A stretch of DNA of 64,000 bases from Bubalus kerabau (lineage: Eukaryota > Chordata > Mammalia > Artiodactyla > Bovidae). Location: NCBI RefSeq assembly GCF_029407905.1, contig NC_073639.1, positions 45,649,501-45,713,500 of the forward strand. The letters run 5' to 3'. Numbering within the stretch: the stretch's first letter is position 1; each line of letters starts with the position of its first letter. The notes beneath the pieces were generated by a model. The model had not been told where the DNA came from. It was given only the letters and a program-made list of their open reading frames with translations, and made no database searches. A program made the position numbers and the translations under genes. Positions 11,068-22,077 of this stretch are shown one piece after another.

Positions 11068-12539
11068 ATTAAGACTGACGATAACAGAGAACTTGACTGA
11101 TTTTGCCCAGTAAGTCATTAGAGGTGGATAATGGTGCTATAAAAGATCCAATATACATGTTTGTTGGACCATTCTTTGCACGTGACTTCTGTTATCATCA
11201 GTGCAGGATGAGCACTGCCAATTAATATGCATGCCTACATATATGACTTTCCCCACAGAAAGAAGAGAGTTAGCCAAGAAGCAAAAAGAGGTCCTCTAGA
11301 GAAGAATAAAGTTTATATCTCATCAGTAAGAACAGATTTAAATGTGTAGCCTAGCTACAGAGCGGCTGAGTAATAAATGTTTTAGTTTTATAGCTTCCAC
11401 GGGAGAGAAAGAGAAATAAGTAGGCTATATTCAGACTGAGTGTTGAATAAGTCAACAAAATGTACTATAGGTACATGGTAAGAATGTAATAAATGTTAGT
11501 AACAAGAGCCATGTCTTCTCCCTAAATATCTTGAATTAGATTACTAAGCTTATTCATAAACACTTAGTCCAGAGTTTATTTGCAGTTGTGATTCAGTTAA
11601 TTAGCTCAGCTTTTTGTGATCCCAATCTAAACTTCCAGGAGAGTAATGTTTGTTTCTACAGTAATCAACTTTCTGTTCCTAAACTGGGTATCTTTAAAAT
11701 AGTTTGTGCAATATGGTTCTAATGATGTTTCTAAAACAACCATATATGCTGGGACTGGTGTTTGGGGGCAAGCAGGTATCTGTAACAAAGGACATGTGTT
11801 ATATCTCCCAGAATACATGTAAAATTGAAAAAGTTTCTAAGATATCAGAGAACAAGCGAGATTTAGCTTATTGCATCTGGTATATCACAAAAGGGGTTAG
11901 AGAAATGGCCATTAGAATGTTTGTTGATATTATTATTTCTGCAATATAACCATAAAACATTGTCTTGGACTCCAATAGCTTACTTATATGTGAAAAGATA
12001 TATTGCTACAAGTCTATTATGCTTATGCCTAATATGTTAAATGCACTAGCTCTTCGAAACATCAGCTATCGATTTGATTTGCACAAAATATAATGTTAAT
12101 TAGATGTCTGACTTAAAATTTATGCTCTCTCAACAATAAATAATTCAAATACTTTAAAGCATATAAGTAATTAGTGTTACTGGAGAAATCTGACCACATA
12201 TTTTAAAATTGAATCTAATACATAGAAGGAAATTTTCATTTTATTTCATTAATTTATAATCATAAAAGAATCAACTCACTTTTTCATCCTATATATCTTT
12301 TTCTTTAACTTAATACAACATAATAATTTTTCTAATATATATTGACTGTTTTTAATATGTCAAATGTGCTTTCCAATGATATCACTAAAAAGGACATCTG
12401 ACATATTAAGAACATCCTATGACTATTAGCAAAATTATGGTGATTTATTATTTAAAAAGTGATACATGAAATGTGAGAGTGTAATTATGTAACATATGTA
12501 CATAAATAGTAAAATAAATATACATGTATATATAATAGG
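11068..12539. other. unassigned interval
   Basis: About 1.5 kb of AT-rich DNA with no recognisable gene, RNA or repeat. Open frames are short and overlap on opposite strands. Confidence 0.4.
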
Positions 12540-12890
12540 TTGTTCTTCCTGTAGCATTTCCCATGGTCTGGATGTTGCTGATTGAATCCACTTGGTGTGG
12601 CTTCACATTCTCCTTCTCTAAGAAGTTTGGTTTTCATGTCTAGAGATTTGATCAAATATAGGTTTGATTTCTTTGTCTACATAATAGATGGTACTTTAAA
12701 TTCTATAAGAAAGCATGTAATGAGTAGTTGTCTCTTTATGGTCTCAGCCCTGATATGTTTATATCATTTGACCTATTATTTCATTCAGTTCAGTTCAGTC
12801 ACTCAGTCGTGTCATTATTTCATTAGAAGTGGAAAATTGGAGATATTTTAATTTTCTTTTATAAACTAGAAACCATCTATAAAGAAAACA
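12540..12890. repeat. possible ancient repeat of unknown family
   Basis: The block 'catggtctggatgttgctga' followed by 'agagatttgatcaaatatag' and 'attatttcattagaagtgg' recalls a dispersed mammalian repeat, but I cannot assign the family or strand. It is the host for a 28-bp BovB tail insertion. Confidence 0.35.
12786..12813 (-). mobile_element. 28-bp BovB 3' tail insertion with perfect TSD
   Basis: The insert consists only of the antisense extreme 3' end of BovB: two to three pentanucleotide units 'cagttcagttcag' then 'tcactcagtcgtgtc'. Identical 11-bp direct repeats 'attatttcatt' flank it at 12775-12785 and 12814-12824. The duplication indicates target-primed reverse transcription that stopped almost at once. 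Confidence 0.9.
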
Positions 12891-12989
12891 TCCCTTCATC
12901 AGTATTGAGCACATTCATGAAGGAAAGGCAGAATAAGTGCTCACTTTTCCCCCTTAGTTGTTAATTTTGAAAGGAATGAATGACTTGAC

Positions 12990-13223
12990 TGCTTAGGAAA
13001 GTAATGAGCAAACTTTTCTTACGAAGGGCCAGAGAGTAAACATTTTAGGCTGTGCAATCCATACATTCTTAATCAGTACTATTCAACTCTTCTCTTATAA
13101 ACGGAGTGAAGTCATAGACAGTACGTCAACAAACAGGTGTGCTATGTCCCAATAAAACCTTATTAACAAAATCAGCCATTATGGCAGACAAGACTCATGG
13201 CTGATAGTTTAAAAACCATTGAC
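12990..13223 (-). mobile_element. hAT-like DNA transposon fossil
   Basis: Matches by eye a non-autonomous mammalian repeat with 'gagcaaacttttcttacgaa' and 'gggccagagagtaaacattt' at one end and 'ccaataaaaccttattaaca' further in. The family is commonly classed with hAT elements; the exact name and orientation are uncertain. Confidence 0.5.
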
Positions 13224-13334
13224 TTAGAGTCTCCAGAAATAACCAATGGGTTTTGATTTATTTTGGCTTGTATTTTGTCATTAGCATCCCAGAGATTTTA
13301 ACTTAAACTGTTTCATTCCATTGTAGGTACTACT

Positions 13335-13690
13335 ATTTTTAACACTTATTTTTTTTTAATAAAGGTTCACAGAAAAAAGGAGAGGAAAGCACAGAAATTG
13401 TCCACATATCTGCTGCCACTATACATGCATAGGCACTCCTGTTATCAACATCCCCCATAAGAGTGGTACATTTGTTACAACTGATGAACCTACACTGACA
13501 CATCTTTACCACCTAAAATCCATAGTTTACATTAAAACTATGGATTTTAGTTTTAAAATCTTGGGTTCATTCTTGGTGTTGTATATTCTAGCAATTTGAG
13601 CAAATGTATACTAATGTGTATCCATCTGCATAGTATTATAAACAATATTTTCCCTGTCTGCATATCTTCTGTGCTCTGACTATTCACTTT
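13335..13690 (-). mobile_element. L1 LINE 3' UTR fragment
   Basis: Antisense of an older L1 3' UTR: 'ggttcacagaaaaaaggaga', 'catgcataggcactcctgtt', 'gtggtacatttgttacaact', 'ttcattcttggtgttgtata'. No coding sequence is included. A local inverted duplication at 13513-13550 interrupts the expected order. Confidence 0.65.
13513..13550. repeat. 16-bp perfect inverted repeat with 6-bp loop
   Basis: 'ctaaaatccatagttt' and its exact reverse complement 'aaactatggattttag' are separated by 'acatta'. The L1 3' UTR consensus as I recall it has only the left arm here, so the right arm looks like a locally templated inverted copy. Confidence 0.95.
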
Positions 13691-13912
13691 AAAAAAAATT
13701 AAGAAAAATAATGAAAGAATATTAAAGAAGTATTGCTTAAATGTTAGGTGGAAGCAGTTTAAAAAAGAGAGAAAGAATTTTTGTATTTCAAAGATTTATG
13801 ATAAAATATGTATGGATGAAATAAAGTGATAACTGAAATTTGCTTCAAAGTGACTCTGAGAAGTGATGAAGTGGCGAAACATATAGAAAATGCAATATTG
13901 ATATTTGCATGT

Positions 13913-14097
13913 GTGTGTTAGTAGCTCAGTCATGTCTGACTCTGTGACCCCATGGACTCCTCTGTCCATATGATTCTCAAGGCAAGAATATTGGAGTGGG
14001 TTGCCATTTCCTTATCTAGGGGATCTTCCCAACCCAAGGATCAAACCTGGGTCTCCTGCACTGCAGGCAGATTCTTTACCATCTGAGCCAACAGGAA
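13913..14097 (-). mobile_element. Bov-tA SINE with small internal deletion
   Basis: Antisense copy from 'gtgttagtagctcagtcatg' to 'ctgagccaacaggaa'. About 20 bases of the BovA body, between 'catggact' and 'cctctgtcc', are missing. Confidence 0.9.
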
Positions 14098-14128
14098 ATC
14101 TTAAAATACTTGCTGAGTGGGATATTTA

Positions 14129-14504
14129 TGTCAGGGGAGTGTGTAATTTCCTCTGTTCTGTCTGGCCACAGCAAAGATTTGAAATGGCAGACGAATGTTA
14201 CAGCTCAGTTACAGCTCACATTTTTATTTGGCAAAGGATAGTACACCCTTGAGGTGTGAGGGTGGGCCAACCCCAAAGGAGAGGCATCAATCCTCTTGGC
14301 TTCCTCTTTTTATAAGTTTTGTCTCCTCCCCCTCTGAGCCTGCCCTATGCAAACTAGGCTAGCCGGGAAGGCTGTTTGTTTTACCTGAGGTTTTAACTCT
14401 GGTCTGCAGATTTTCTTTTGTTCCAATTTTGTGGGATTTTCCCTTTCTTTGTCTTTTAGCCACCGCCATCTTGGACTCCTTTCTCTTATTCTAAGTACCT
14501 AACA
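14129..14504 (-). mobile_element. solo endogenous-retrovirus LTR
   Basis: Read on the minus strand it is a complete LTR: TG start (TGTTAGGTACTTAG) and CA end (CTCCCCTGACA), a G-rich U3 with 'ccaagatggcggtggc', a TATA-like 'acttataaaaag', and a polyadenylation signal 'ccaaataaaaatgtgag' about 115 bases downstream. R/U5 carries an 11-bp tandem duplication at 14197-14218. No retroviral genes are adjacent, so it is a solo LTR left by recombination. I see no clear target-site duplication. Confidence 0.75.
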
Positions 14505-15026
14505 CTTATATGATGGTTCTTTATACCACTTTCTTTATGCCTGAAATTTTCTGGAATTAAAAATTTAAAAAGAGGAGAATGAGAAAAAAAAATAAATCAT
14601 GCTGAAGATCCTATAGAAAGGAGCTTATTGAGAAATTGTTGGTTAACATTTCACATGACATCTCTGTAGAGCCTAGAATTTCACTTTAGACCATGAATTG
14701 AATCAACAACAACAGGAACATTGGCCAAGTTGCCTGTGAGAGTGAGAAAACTTATTTACAAATATAACATAGCCAAGTTATATTCAGGAAAAGTTCCAAA
14801 TATCTGTCACTTCCCCTACCCATCTGTTTAGTTTCTACATCCAATATTTTGCACATTAGAATATGATGGAATTTCTGTTCTAAAAAGTGGTTGATATGTG
14901 ATGATAAAATGATTCAATGTGGATGACTCAGAATAGCTTAAAGAAATGTGGGCATGGATCAGTTTATAATTACTTATAGCTGTTACTAACACAAGGCCAA
15001 AATGACACTGTCTTAAATAATATTAG
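14505..15026. other. unassigned interval
   Basis: No repeat or gene recognised; an A run occurs near 14585. Confidence 0.45.
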
Positions 15027-15227
15027 GAGCTTCCCTGGTGGTTCAGACTTTAATGAATCCTCCTGCAATGTGGGAGACCTGGGTTCGATCCTGGGTTGGC
15101 AAGATCCCCTGGAGAAGGGCATGGCAACCCACTCCAATATTCTTGCCTGGAAAATCTCCATGGATGAGGGGGCCAGGTAGGCTACAGTCCATGGGGCTGC
15201 AAAAAGTCAGACAAGACTGAGCGATTA
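15027..15227 (+). mobile_element. Bov-tA SINE
   Basis: Full-length sense copy with a well-kept tRNA-like head ('gggttcgatcctgggttggc' B box) and BovA body, ending 'gactgagcgattaagc' and a short CA run. Confidence 0.93.
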
Positions 15228-15572
15228 AGCACACACACAAATTATACAAAGATTTATTCTTCTCTCATGAAATTCAGAGGTAGTTCAGGATGGTATGACT
15301 GTTATGCCATTTTACTAATGTCAATAGCTCCATCATCTTTTCTGATCCACCTGTCAGGTCCATATGCTGCACAGGAAGAAGGAACATTATTGGTAGAAAT
15401 GTCTTCCAGTTTTCATCAATCCAATGTTTATGAAATTTTCTGGAGCCCATAGGCAGTTGTCTTTATTTTTCATTGTTTTAGCTTTCCTGATCTGAATAAA
15501 AAAGATAGTTTATTTACTCAGCAGATTCTTACTTGGAATGATATAGAAGTTCACATATTGAAAAAGAGGAGA
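15228..15572. other. unassigned interval
   Basis: Nothing recognised; the 61-codon open frame here has no motif. Confidence 0.45.
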
Positions 15573-15585
15573 CTAGATATTGATT

Positions 15586-15858
15586 CAGAGAAGGCAATGG
15601 CACCCCACTACAGTACTCTCACTTGGAAAATCCCATGGACAGAGAAGCCTGGTAGGCTGCAGTCCATGACGTCGCTAAGAGTCGGACATGACTGAGCGAC
15701 TTCCCTTTCACTTTTCACTTTCATGCATTGGAGAAGGAAATGGCAACCCACTCCAGGGTTCTTGCCTGGAGAATCCCAGGAATGGCGGAGCATGATGGGA
15801 GGCCATCTATGGGGTCACACAGACTCGCACATGACTGAGGCGACTTAGCAGTAGCAGC
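15586..15858 (+). mobile_element. BOV-A2 SINE with perfect TSD
   Basis: Dimer of two BovA units joined by 'ttcacttttcactttcatgc', ending in a CAG/GTAGCAG triplet run. Flanked by exact 11-bp repeats 'agatattgatt' (15575-15585 and 15859-15869). BOV-A2 copies of this kind are limited to pecoran ruminants. Confidence 0.95.
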
Positions 15859-15869
15859 AGATATTGATT

Positions 15870-17210
15870 AGGTAACTGATCTGTGAGCCACAGAACCCCA
15901 GCCACACACTGATGTGCGACGTCTCCTTTCTCTTGGCTGCTGCCACCAAACACTAAGATAAGTACAGTGCAAAGAGCAAAGAACTTTCTATTTGTATATC
16001 TTTCAAGATCAATATTGCAAGGAGCTATGAGGGACAAAGTCAATGGATTTTGAAAAGATAAAGATAAAAAATTCTTTGAATATTTTAATAATACCAGAAT
16101 ATGGGGAAACATTTTTATTCTTAAGAATGTAAGTTTTTGACTTAGCAACTGAGTCTCTGTTGGTTTGACTCATTACAATGCCTTTTCAATATCTTATTAT
16201 GAAGATACTTGTTGTTGTTTTTTTTTTTCCTCCAGGAAGCACATTTGCATACTGCAAAGAGTACTTGGTTGACATTTAAAATTGGTTCCATTTACATAAC
16301 ATTTTCTTGGGACTAGAGACAAACTTCAAAGAAGAAATGTGACTTCTTTTTGTATAACACAGTATTCAAAAGGATAACTAAATATATCATTAGCTTATCT
16401 GTTTCCTTGAAAAGGCAAATTATTTTTGTTACCATTTAGAGGAATTATGTCTCGTACCAGGTATATGCTAAGGACAACAGTTTGCAAAGTTTATTTTCAG
16501 TTACATGTTTTGGTTGCATGATGTATGCAGAAGTAGCATTGGAGATGACCTAAAGGAAATTAATTTTTCTGTTTGTGGTTGTATGTTTCAGGCTAGCTGA
16601 GGTATGAGATAAACCAGAGATTTTACAAGTAACAACAACAACAAAAAAAACTTTTAAAGAAAAAATGCTGCAGTGAAACCTTTCAATGACCAGTTTCTGA
16701 ATATTTCATTTATACTTTCTCGAACATCTTAAACCACATTATCATAAGCAATCCACAAACCTTTTTAAAATATGAATGCATTAGAAAGCAATGTTTCATA
16801 TTTGAAGATAACTAAAGAAAATGCATTCTTCTAAGCAGTATGCTTCATTTTGTTTCACAAAGGCTACGTAAGATAACATATAATATAGGACATTAAAATT
16901 ACTGACATGTTTGTCTTTCTGAAGAAAAAACATCTGTTCTACAGCAGACTGTTGTAAGGGGGTCTTTTTTCTCACCTATTGTATTTATTATCCTTGTTAT
17001 GTGCCTAGCCCTTATTTTCCTTGGCTGAGAACACAGTTGGGGGACACCGGATGTGCAGGATATATTCTGTGAACACCTTTAGATCTATTTTCCCTGGTTC
17101 ACCCCCCTTTCTGCTTTGGAGGTTGACCTGTGGACTTAACAAGGTGCTCCTTTGATTTCTCACTTCCAGTTGGGTTTAGTCAATAAAGTGGTCCAGAATA
17201 AGAATGACAT
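15870..17210. other. unassigned interval
   Basis: About 1.3 kb without recognisable repeats or genes. A 113-codon minus-strand open frame (15807-16148) takes its first residues from the neighbouring BOV-A2 and has no domain, so I do not call it. Confidence 0.4.
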
Positions 17211-17704
17211 TGTTACTGAATCCAAGTTCATATTGCTCACCACATGACAGACCAATAAATTGAGAGACCAGTCATTAGGGCAAGGAATGGTGACTTTATT
17301 CAGAAAGTCAGCAGACTGAGAAGATGGTAAAACCATATCCCGAAGGACCATCTTATCTGAGTTAGAATTTAGGCTTCTTTTATACCAAAAGGAGAGGGGA
17401 GTGGCTCATTGTTACTAAAGTCTTCAAGCAGAATCCTTTCTTCTTGTAGCTGTCTGTGTAGGTCAGGTCAGGACATCCCTGTAAACCTGGAACCAGGCAA
17501 ATATTATTCTCTGATCTGCAACATTTTATCACTACATGGATGAAAAGTGTTATACCTTTAAAGGCCAGAGTCTTGTGAATAAGAATTCTGTGTATTTCAG
17601 GGTATAAGCAACATTCTTAACTTGTAGCATAAGCAATAGAATACAAATGTTAAAGCAAAATAAATAGATCTAATATGCAGTCAGATTTGTTCTTCCCTAT
17701 TACA
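17211..17704 (-). mobile_element. solo endogenous-retrovirus LTR, second family
   Basis: On the minus strand it starts TGTAATAGGGAAGAAC, has a TATA box 'ggtataaaagaagcc' and the polyadenylation signal 'tgaataaagtcaccattcc' about 85 bases downstream, and ends 'ggattcagtaaca'. The duplicated 'ctgacctgacctac' in U3 is typical of ruminant LTRs as I recall them. The right edge abuts a truncated BovA unit. No internal viral genes are present. Confidence 0.7.
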
Positions 17705-17792
17705 AAATCCCATGGACAGAGGAGTCTAGTGGGCTATCATCCACGGGGTCACAAATGAGTTGAACAAGGCTTAGTGACTAAAGAGCAACAAT
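17705..17792 (+). mobile_element. BovA fragment
   Basis: 3' part of a BovA body, 'aaatcccatggacagaggag' to 'gcttagtgactaaagagc'. Its 5' edge coincides with the LTR end, so the LTR insertion or a later deletion probably cut it. Confidence 0.8.
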
Positions 17793-18129
17793 GATTACAA
17801 AGTTATTAAATGAGGTTGATCATCTATTTCCATGGCTCCTAGCCCACATAGGTTAACTTTGTTCACCAACTTGGGTTTCTTTATTTCAACTGTTCTTTTC
17901 TACTGGATTCTGGTTTTCAATTTATAGTGACCATCCTTTATTCTTGTGGTTTGTACCTGGGGTTGGATTTTCTCTATTGCCAGCACTGCAGAGATGAAAT
18001 ATACTTTGTGGTTTCATCCTGTCCTATTTATGCCTTTATATGTGGTTCTTTTATTAAATATTCTCAGAGGATTTATATTAGAGTGTAACATTTGTTTCCT
18101 GCCAAACTTGATTAAGAAACAAACAAAAA

Positions 18130-18345
18130 GGTATCTCTTTCCTGGTGGTGCAGCAGTCAAGAATCTACCTACAATGCAGGAGATGCAGGAGACGTGGGTT
18201 CCATCCCTGGGTCAGGAAGATCTTCTGGAGAAGGAAATGGCAACACACTCCAATATTCTTGCCTAAGAAATCACATGGACAGACTAGCTTGACAGGCTAC
18301 AGTCCATGGGGTCACAAAGAGTCAGACATGGCTTGGTAACTAAAA
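18130..18345 (+). mobile_element. Bov-tA SINE
   Basis: Sense copy with the head duplicated slightly ('gcaggagatgcaggagacg') and an A-rich tail 'aactaaaaaaataaaaag'. Confidence 0.92.
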
Positions 18346-18986
18346 AAATAAAAAGTAATAGCCTAGATATCTACAGGTAAGGTTTGTTCAATTCAACTTT
18401 AGTCAGTGAGTGCTCCAGTAAGATGCTGTCAGTGCCATAGTCAGTGAGTGTATGTAGTGAGAGGTGAGAAGCAACAAAGTTTTTGCAGATGGAGATGAGG
18501 ATGTGGAGGTAGAAGGTAGAAAAACCAAGTACTGTCCAGTGGGTACTCTCAGAGAACACCGAGCACCGTGTACATTTCTACTGCCTAATGGCATTTTGAC
18601 CACCATTTTAAACTCTTCCAAGTTTACGCTAAGATGTATATCTTCTTTTCTAAGTTCTAGTCTTTACTGGGAGAGCATATGGTACATATCTCACAGACCA
18701 TTTTGATGATGTTGATGGTGGTGCGTGTTTGCTATAGTGTGGCTCCAAAAGCTGTTCATACCTTGTAAATATGATGGTTCTAGAGGAAAAGCTAAGGCTC
18801 ATAGGTGGTATTAATGTAAAACTGAACCTTTCCCTCCAAATGTATCTATGCTCTTCTACTGCCCTTACCACGTCCTAACCCCTCACACTGAGACTAGACT
18901 GATATGAAGGTGTTTTCTTCCTTCTGATTAAGAAATTTCTTCCGCTTCTCTAGTGTAATTCTTCACTTCTGTTTGTTTAGAATTTT
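18346..18986. other. unassigned interval
   Basis: Slightly more balanced base composition than its surroundings but no recognised repeat, gene or RNA. Open frames of 62-80 codons overlap on both strands. Confidence 0.4.
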
Positions 18987-18998
18987 AGACTAGGTACT

Positions 18999-19283
18999 GC
19001 TTCTGCTGCTGCTGCTGCTGCTAAGTCACTTCAGTCGTCTCTGACTCTGTGCGACCCCATAGATGGCAGCCTACCAAGCTCCCCCGTCCCTGGGATTCTC
19101 CAGGCAAGAACACTGGAGTGGGTTGCCATTTCCTTCTCCAATGCATGAAATAGAAAAGTGAAAGGGAAGTCACTCAGTCGTGTCCAACTCTTCACGACCC
19201 CATGGACTGCAGCCTACCAGGTTCCTCCATCCATGGGATTTTCCAGGCACAAGTACTGGAGTTGGGGTGCCATTGCCTTCTCC
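18999..19283 (-). mobile_element. BOV-A2 SINE, full length with perfect TSD
   Basis: Antisense dimer starting with the GCT triplet run and ending 'gtgccattgccttctcc'. Exact 12-bp duplications 'agactaggtact' at 18987-18998 and 19284-19295 bound it. Inverted relative to the Bov-tA at 18130. Confidence 0.96.
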
Positions 19284-19295
19284 AGACTAGGTACT

Positions 19296-19989
19296 ACTAG
19301 AGTTCAAAGCAAAGTAAGCAAAAAAATAAATAAAAGAACACATATATATTCAGGAATACATATATTTCATACCCATTAGGGTATGACTCTTTAACCATGT
19401 TTTATCTTATTTTGATATAGAGAATAAAAATGTAAGGAATTTTTAAATATCTATAAATAAAGGAGAACTTTTTAGAGTAGTTTCTCCTGAATGACAGATA
19501 GATGAGCAGCATTAAAAGTAAGGAGAACATTAAACATATTTATTAATAAGTTAAGAAAAATATAATCTCTTTGTATATTCTGAGAATTTTAAAATTTGAC
19601 ATTAATTTTTTATTTTAAAATATTCAGTTTAAAAGATTATGAAAATTCTCAGTGTGATAAAAACTTTTCTTACTGAGACTGATACTAGACTTACTAGTGA
19701 AACACACAAAACATCTTTTCTACAGTGAGAAACAAGAAATAACACTTCATAACTACTAAAATTAGCACTGAACAAAGATATTGTTATTATTGATACTAAT
19801 TGTTTATAGTACCAAAGTTAGCCTGCCCAACTAGGCAAGGAAAAGAAATAAGAACTTTAAAATGAAAAATGAGGAGATAATACTATTTTCAGATAAGAGA
19901 ATCAGCTCAAAAATCCTTGTAATATTCAGTAATTCAGGATAGATGAAATACAATGAAAAAACAAATCAACAAAACTAAGATTCCTAAGA
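19296..19989. other. unassigned interval
   Basis: AT-rich DNA, nothing recognised. Confidence 0.45.
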
Positions 19990-20001
19990 ATATATAATGA
20001 G

Positions 20002-20202
20002 GGGCTTCCCTGGTTAGCCCAGAGGGTAAAGTATCTGCCTGCAATGGAGGAGACCCTGGTTCGATCCCTGAGTTGGGAAGATCCCCTGGAGAAGGGAAAG
20101 GCTACCCCCTCCAGTATTCTGGCCTGGAGAATTCCATGGACTGTATAGTCCATGGGATCCCAAAGAGTTGGACATGACTGAGGGACTTTCACTTTCAATT
20201 TC
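20002..20202 (+). mobile_element. Bov-tA SINE with perfect TSD
   Basis: Full-length sense copy bounded by exact 12-bp repeats 'atatataatgag' (19990-20001 and 20203-20214). A BovB tail starts a few bases to the right. Confidence 0.96.
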
Positions 20203-20216
20203 ATATATAATGAGAA

Positions 20217-20590
20217 GCATGTGAATTGATGCTTTTGAACTGTGGTGTTGGAGAAGACCCTTGAGTGTCCTTTGGACAGCATAGAGATCAAACCAGTCAA
20301 TCCTAAAGAAAATCAACTCTGAATATTCAGTGGAAGGACTGATGCTGAAGCTGAAGCTCCAATCCTTTGCCCACCTGATGCAAAGAGCTGACTCATTGGA
20401 AAAGACCCTGAAGTTGGGAAAGACAGGGCAGGAGGAGAAGGGGGCAACAGAGGATGAGATGATTGGGTGGCATCACTGACTCAATGGATATGAGTTTGAG
20501 CAAATTCTGGGACATAGTGAAGGACAGGGAAGCCTGGCATGCTGCAGTCCATGGGGTCATAAAGAATCAGACATGACTGAGTTACCATTT
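20217..20590 (+). mobile_element. BovB LINE 3' end, 5'-truncated
   Basis: Sense BovB from 'gaattgatgcttttgaactg' through the ORF2 3' end to 'catgactgagttacc'. Many substitutions and small deletions; no usable frame. It lacks the usual pentanucleotide tail. Confidence 0.9.
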
Positions 20591-20679
20591 GTAGAAAAGG
20601 GAGGGGAACATAATATATAATCTGTACTGGCTCAAACACACATACACACAAAAAATAATCAGAAAGAAACAGATAAATA

Positions 20680-21735
20680 AAATATACAGATGGCCAATAT
20701 GCACTTGAAAAGATCCTCAACATGGCTCATTATTAAGAAATATAAATCAAAACTACAATGAGGTATCACCTCACACAAATTAGAATTACCAGCATCAAAA
20801 AAATCTACGAACAAAATATTCTAGAGACGATGTGGAGAAAAGGGAATTCTTCTACCCTGTTGGTGTTAATATAAGCTTCTACAGTCATTATAGAGAACAA
20901 TATGGAGATTCCTTAAAAAATGAGGAATAAATCTAACATATGACCCAACAATCCCACAACTGTGCATATACCCTGATAAAGCCACAATTCAAAAAGACAT
21001 GCATGCCTCAATATTCATTGCAGCACTATTTACAATAGTAAGCACATGGAATCTACCTAGATTTCCATCCACAGATGAATGGATAAAGAAGATGTGATAC
21101 ATATATACAATGGATATTACTCAGCCATTAAAAATAATAAATTTGAGTCAGTTCTAGTGAGGTGGATGAACCTAGAGCCTGTTATACAGAGTAAAGCAAA
21201 TCAGAAAGAGAAAAACCTACATAGACCATATGTTAACACATATATATGAAATCTAGAAAATAGTATTGATGAACCTATTTGCAGGGAATGAATGGAGACA
21301 TAGACATAGAGAATGCACTTGTGGACACAGTGAGGGAGGAAAGGGTGGGATGGATTGAGAAAGTAGCATTGATATGTATACACTGTACATGCTAAGTCAC
21401 TTTAGTTGTGTTTGACTCTGTGCAACCACACGGACTGTAGCCTGCCAAGCTCCTCTGGCCATGGGATTCTCCGGGTAAGAACAGTGGAGTGGATTGCCAT
21501 GCCCTCTTCTATTCTACTGTATATGAAATAGATAGCTAATGGGAAGCTGCTATATAACATAGGGAACCCAGTCTGGTGCTCTGTGATGACCTAGAGGGCT
21601 AGGATGGCAGGGAAAGGAGGCTCAAGAGGGAGGGGTTTATATACAGTTATAACTGATTCACATTGCTTTACAATAGAAACCAGTACAATATTGTAAAGCA
21701 ATTATCCTCCAATTAAAAAATTAATTTAAAAAATA
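20680..21735 (+). mobile_element. ruminant-type L1 3' end, interrupted by a SINE
   Basis: Sense L1 covering the last part of ORF2 ('gtggagaaaagggaattctt', 'tgacccaacaatcccacaac', 'atgaatggataaagaagatg') and the 3' UTR ('gagggaggaaagggtgggat', 'gtaaagcaattatcctccaa') with an A-rich end. ORF2 is broken by stops. A partial BovA copy is inserted at 21385. Confidence 0.9.
21385..21512 (-). mobile_element. BovA unit inserted in L1
   Basis: Antisense single BovA body without tRNA head, 'catgctaagtcactttagtt' to 'tggattgccatgccctcttc'. L1 sequence resumes directly on both sides. Confidence 0.88.
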
Positions 21736-21849
21736 TATAAAAACTACCAAGAACCAGGCAAATTTTTTTAAAAAGTAATATTGGTTGACCTGTTGGGTGG
21801 AGGTGCTAAGCAAGCAGCAGGGATAGAGGGTAGAAAGCTGTTTAGGGTA

Positions 21850-22076
21850 GTTAGTTTATATTGTTGTAGCAGAATACCACAGACTGGGGGCCTTGAACAA
21901 CAAATACCCATTGTTCTCACAGTTCTGAAGGCTAGAAGTCCAAAATCAAGGCTCTTGTAGATCTGGTGTCAGATGAGGACACTTTTCCTGGTTGCAGGAA
22001 ATACTCTTCTTATATCCTCACATGGCAGAGAAAGAGAGAGAGAACTTATCTGTTCTTCCATATATAAGGGCACCAC
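21850..22076 (-). mobile_element. MLT1A-type LTR, right (3') half
   Basis: Antisense MaLR LTR: 'gcagaataccacagactggg', 'cacagttctgaaggctagaa', 'atcctcacatggcagagaaa' with a GA run, to 'atataagggcacc'. The remainder continues after the BovB insertion, at 22937. Confidence 0.85.
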
Positions 22077-22077
22077 A

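Noticed and set aside
11570..11640. Antisense BovA fragment
   Set aside because: Similarity to the 'gctcagtcgtgtctgactc' block is too weak and the expected following sequence is missing.
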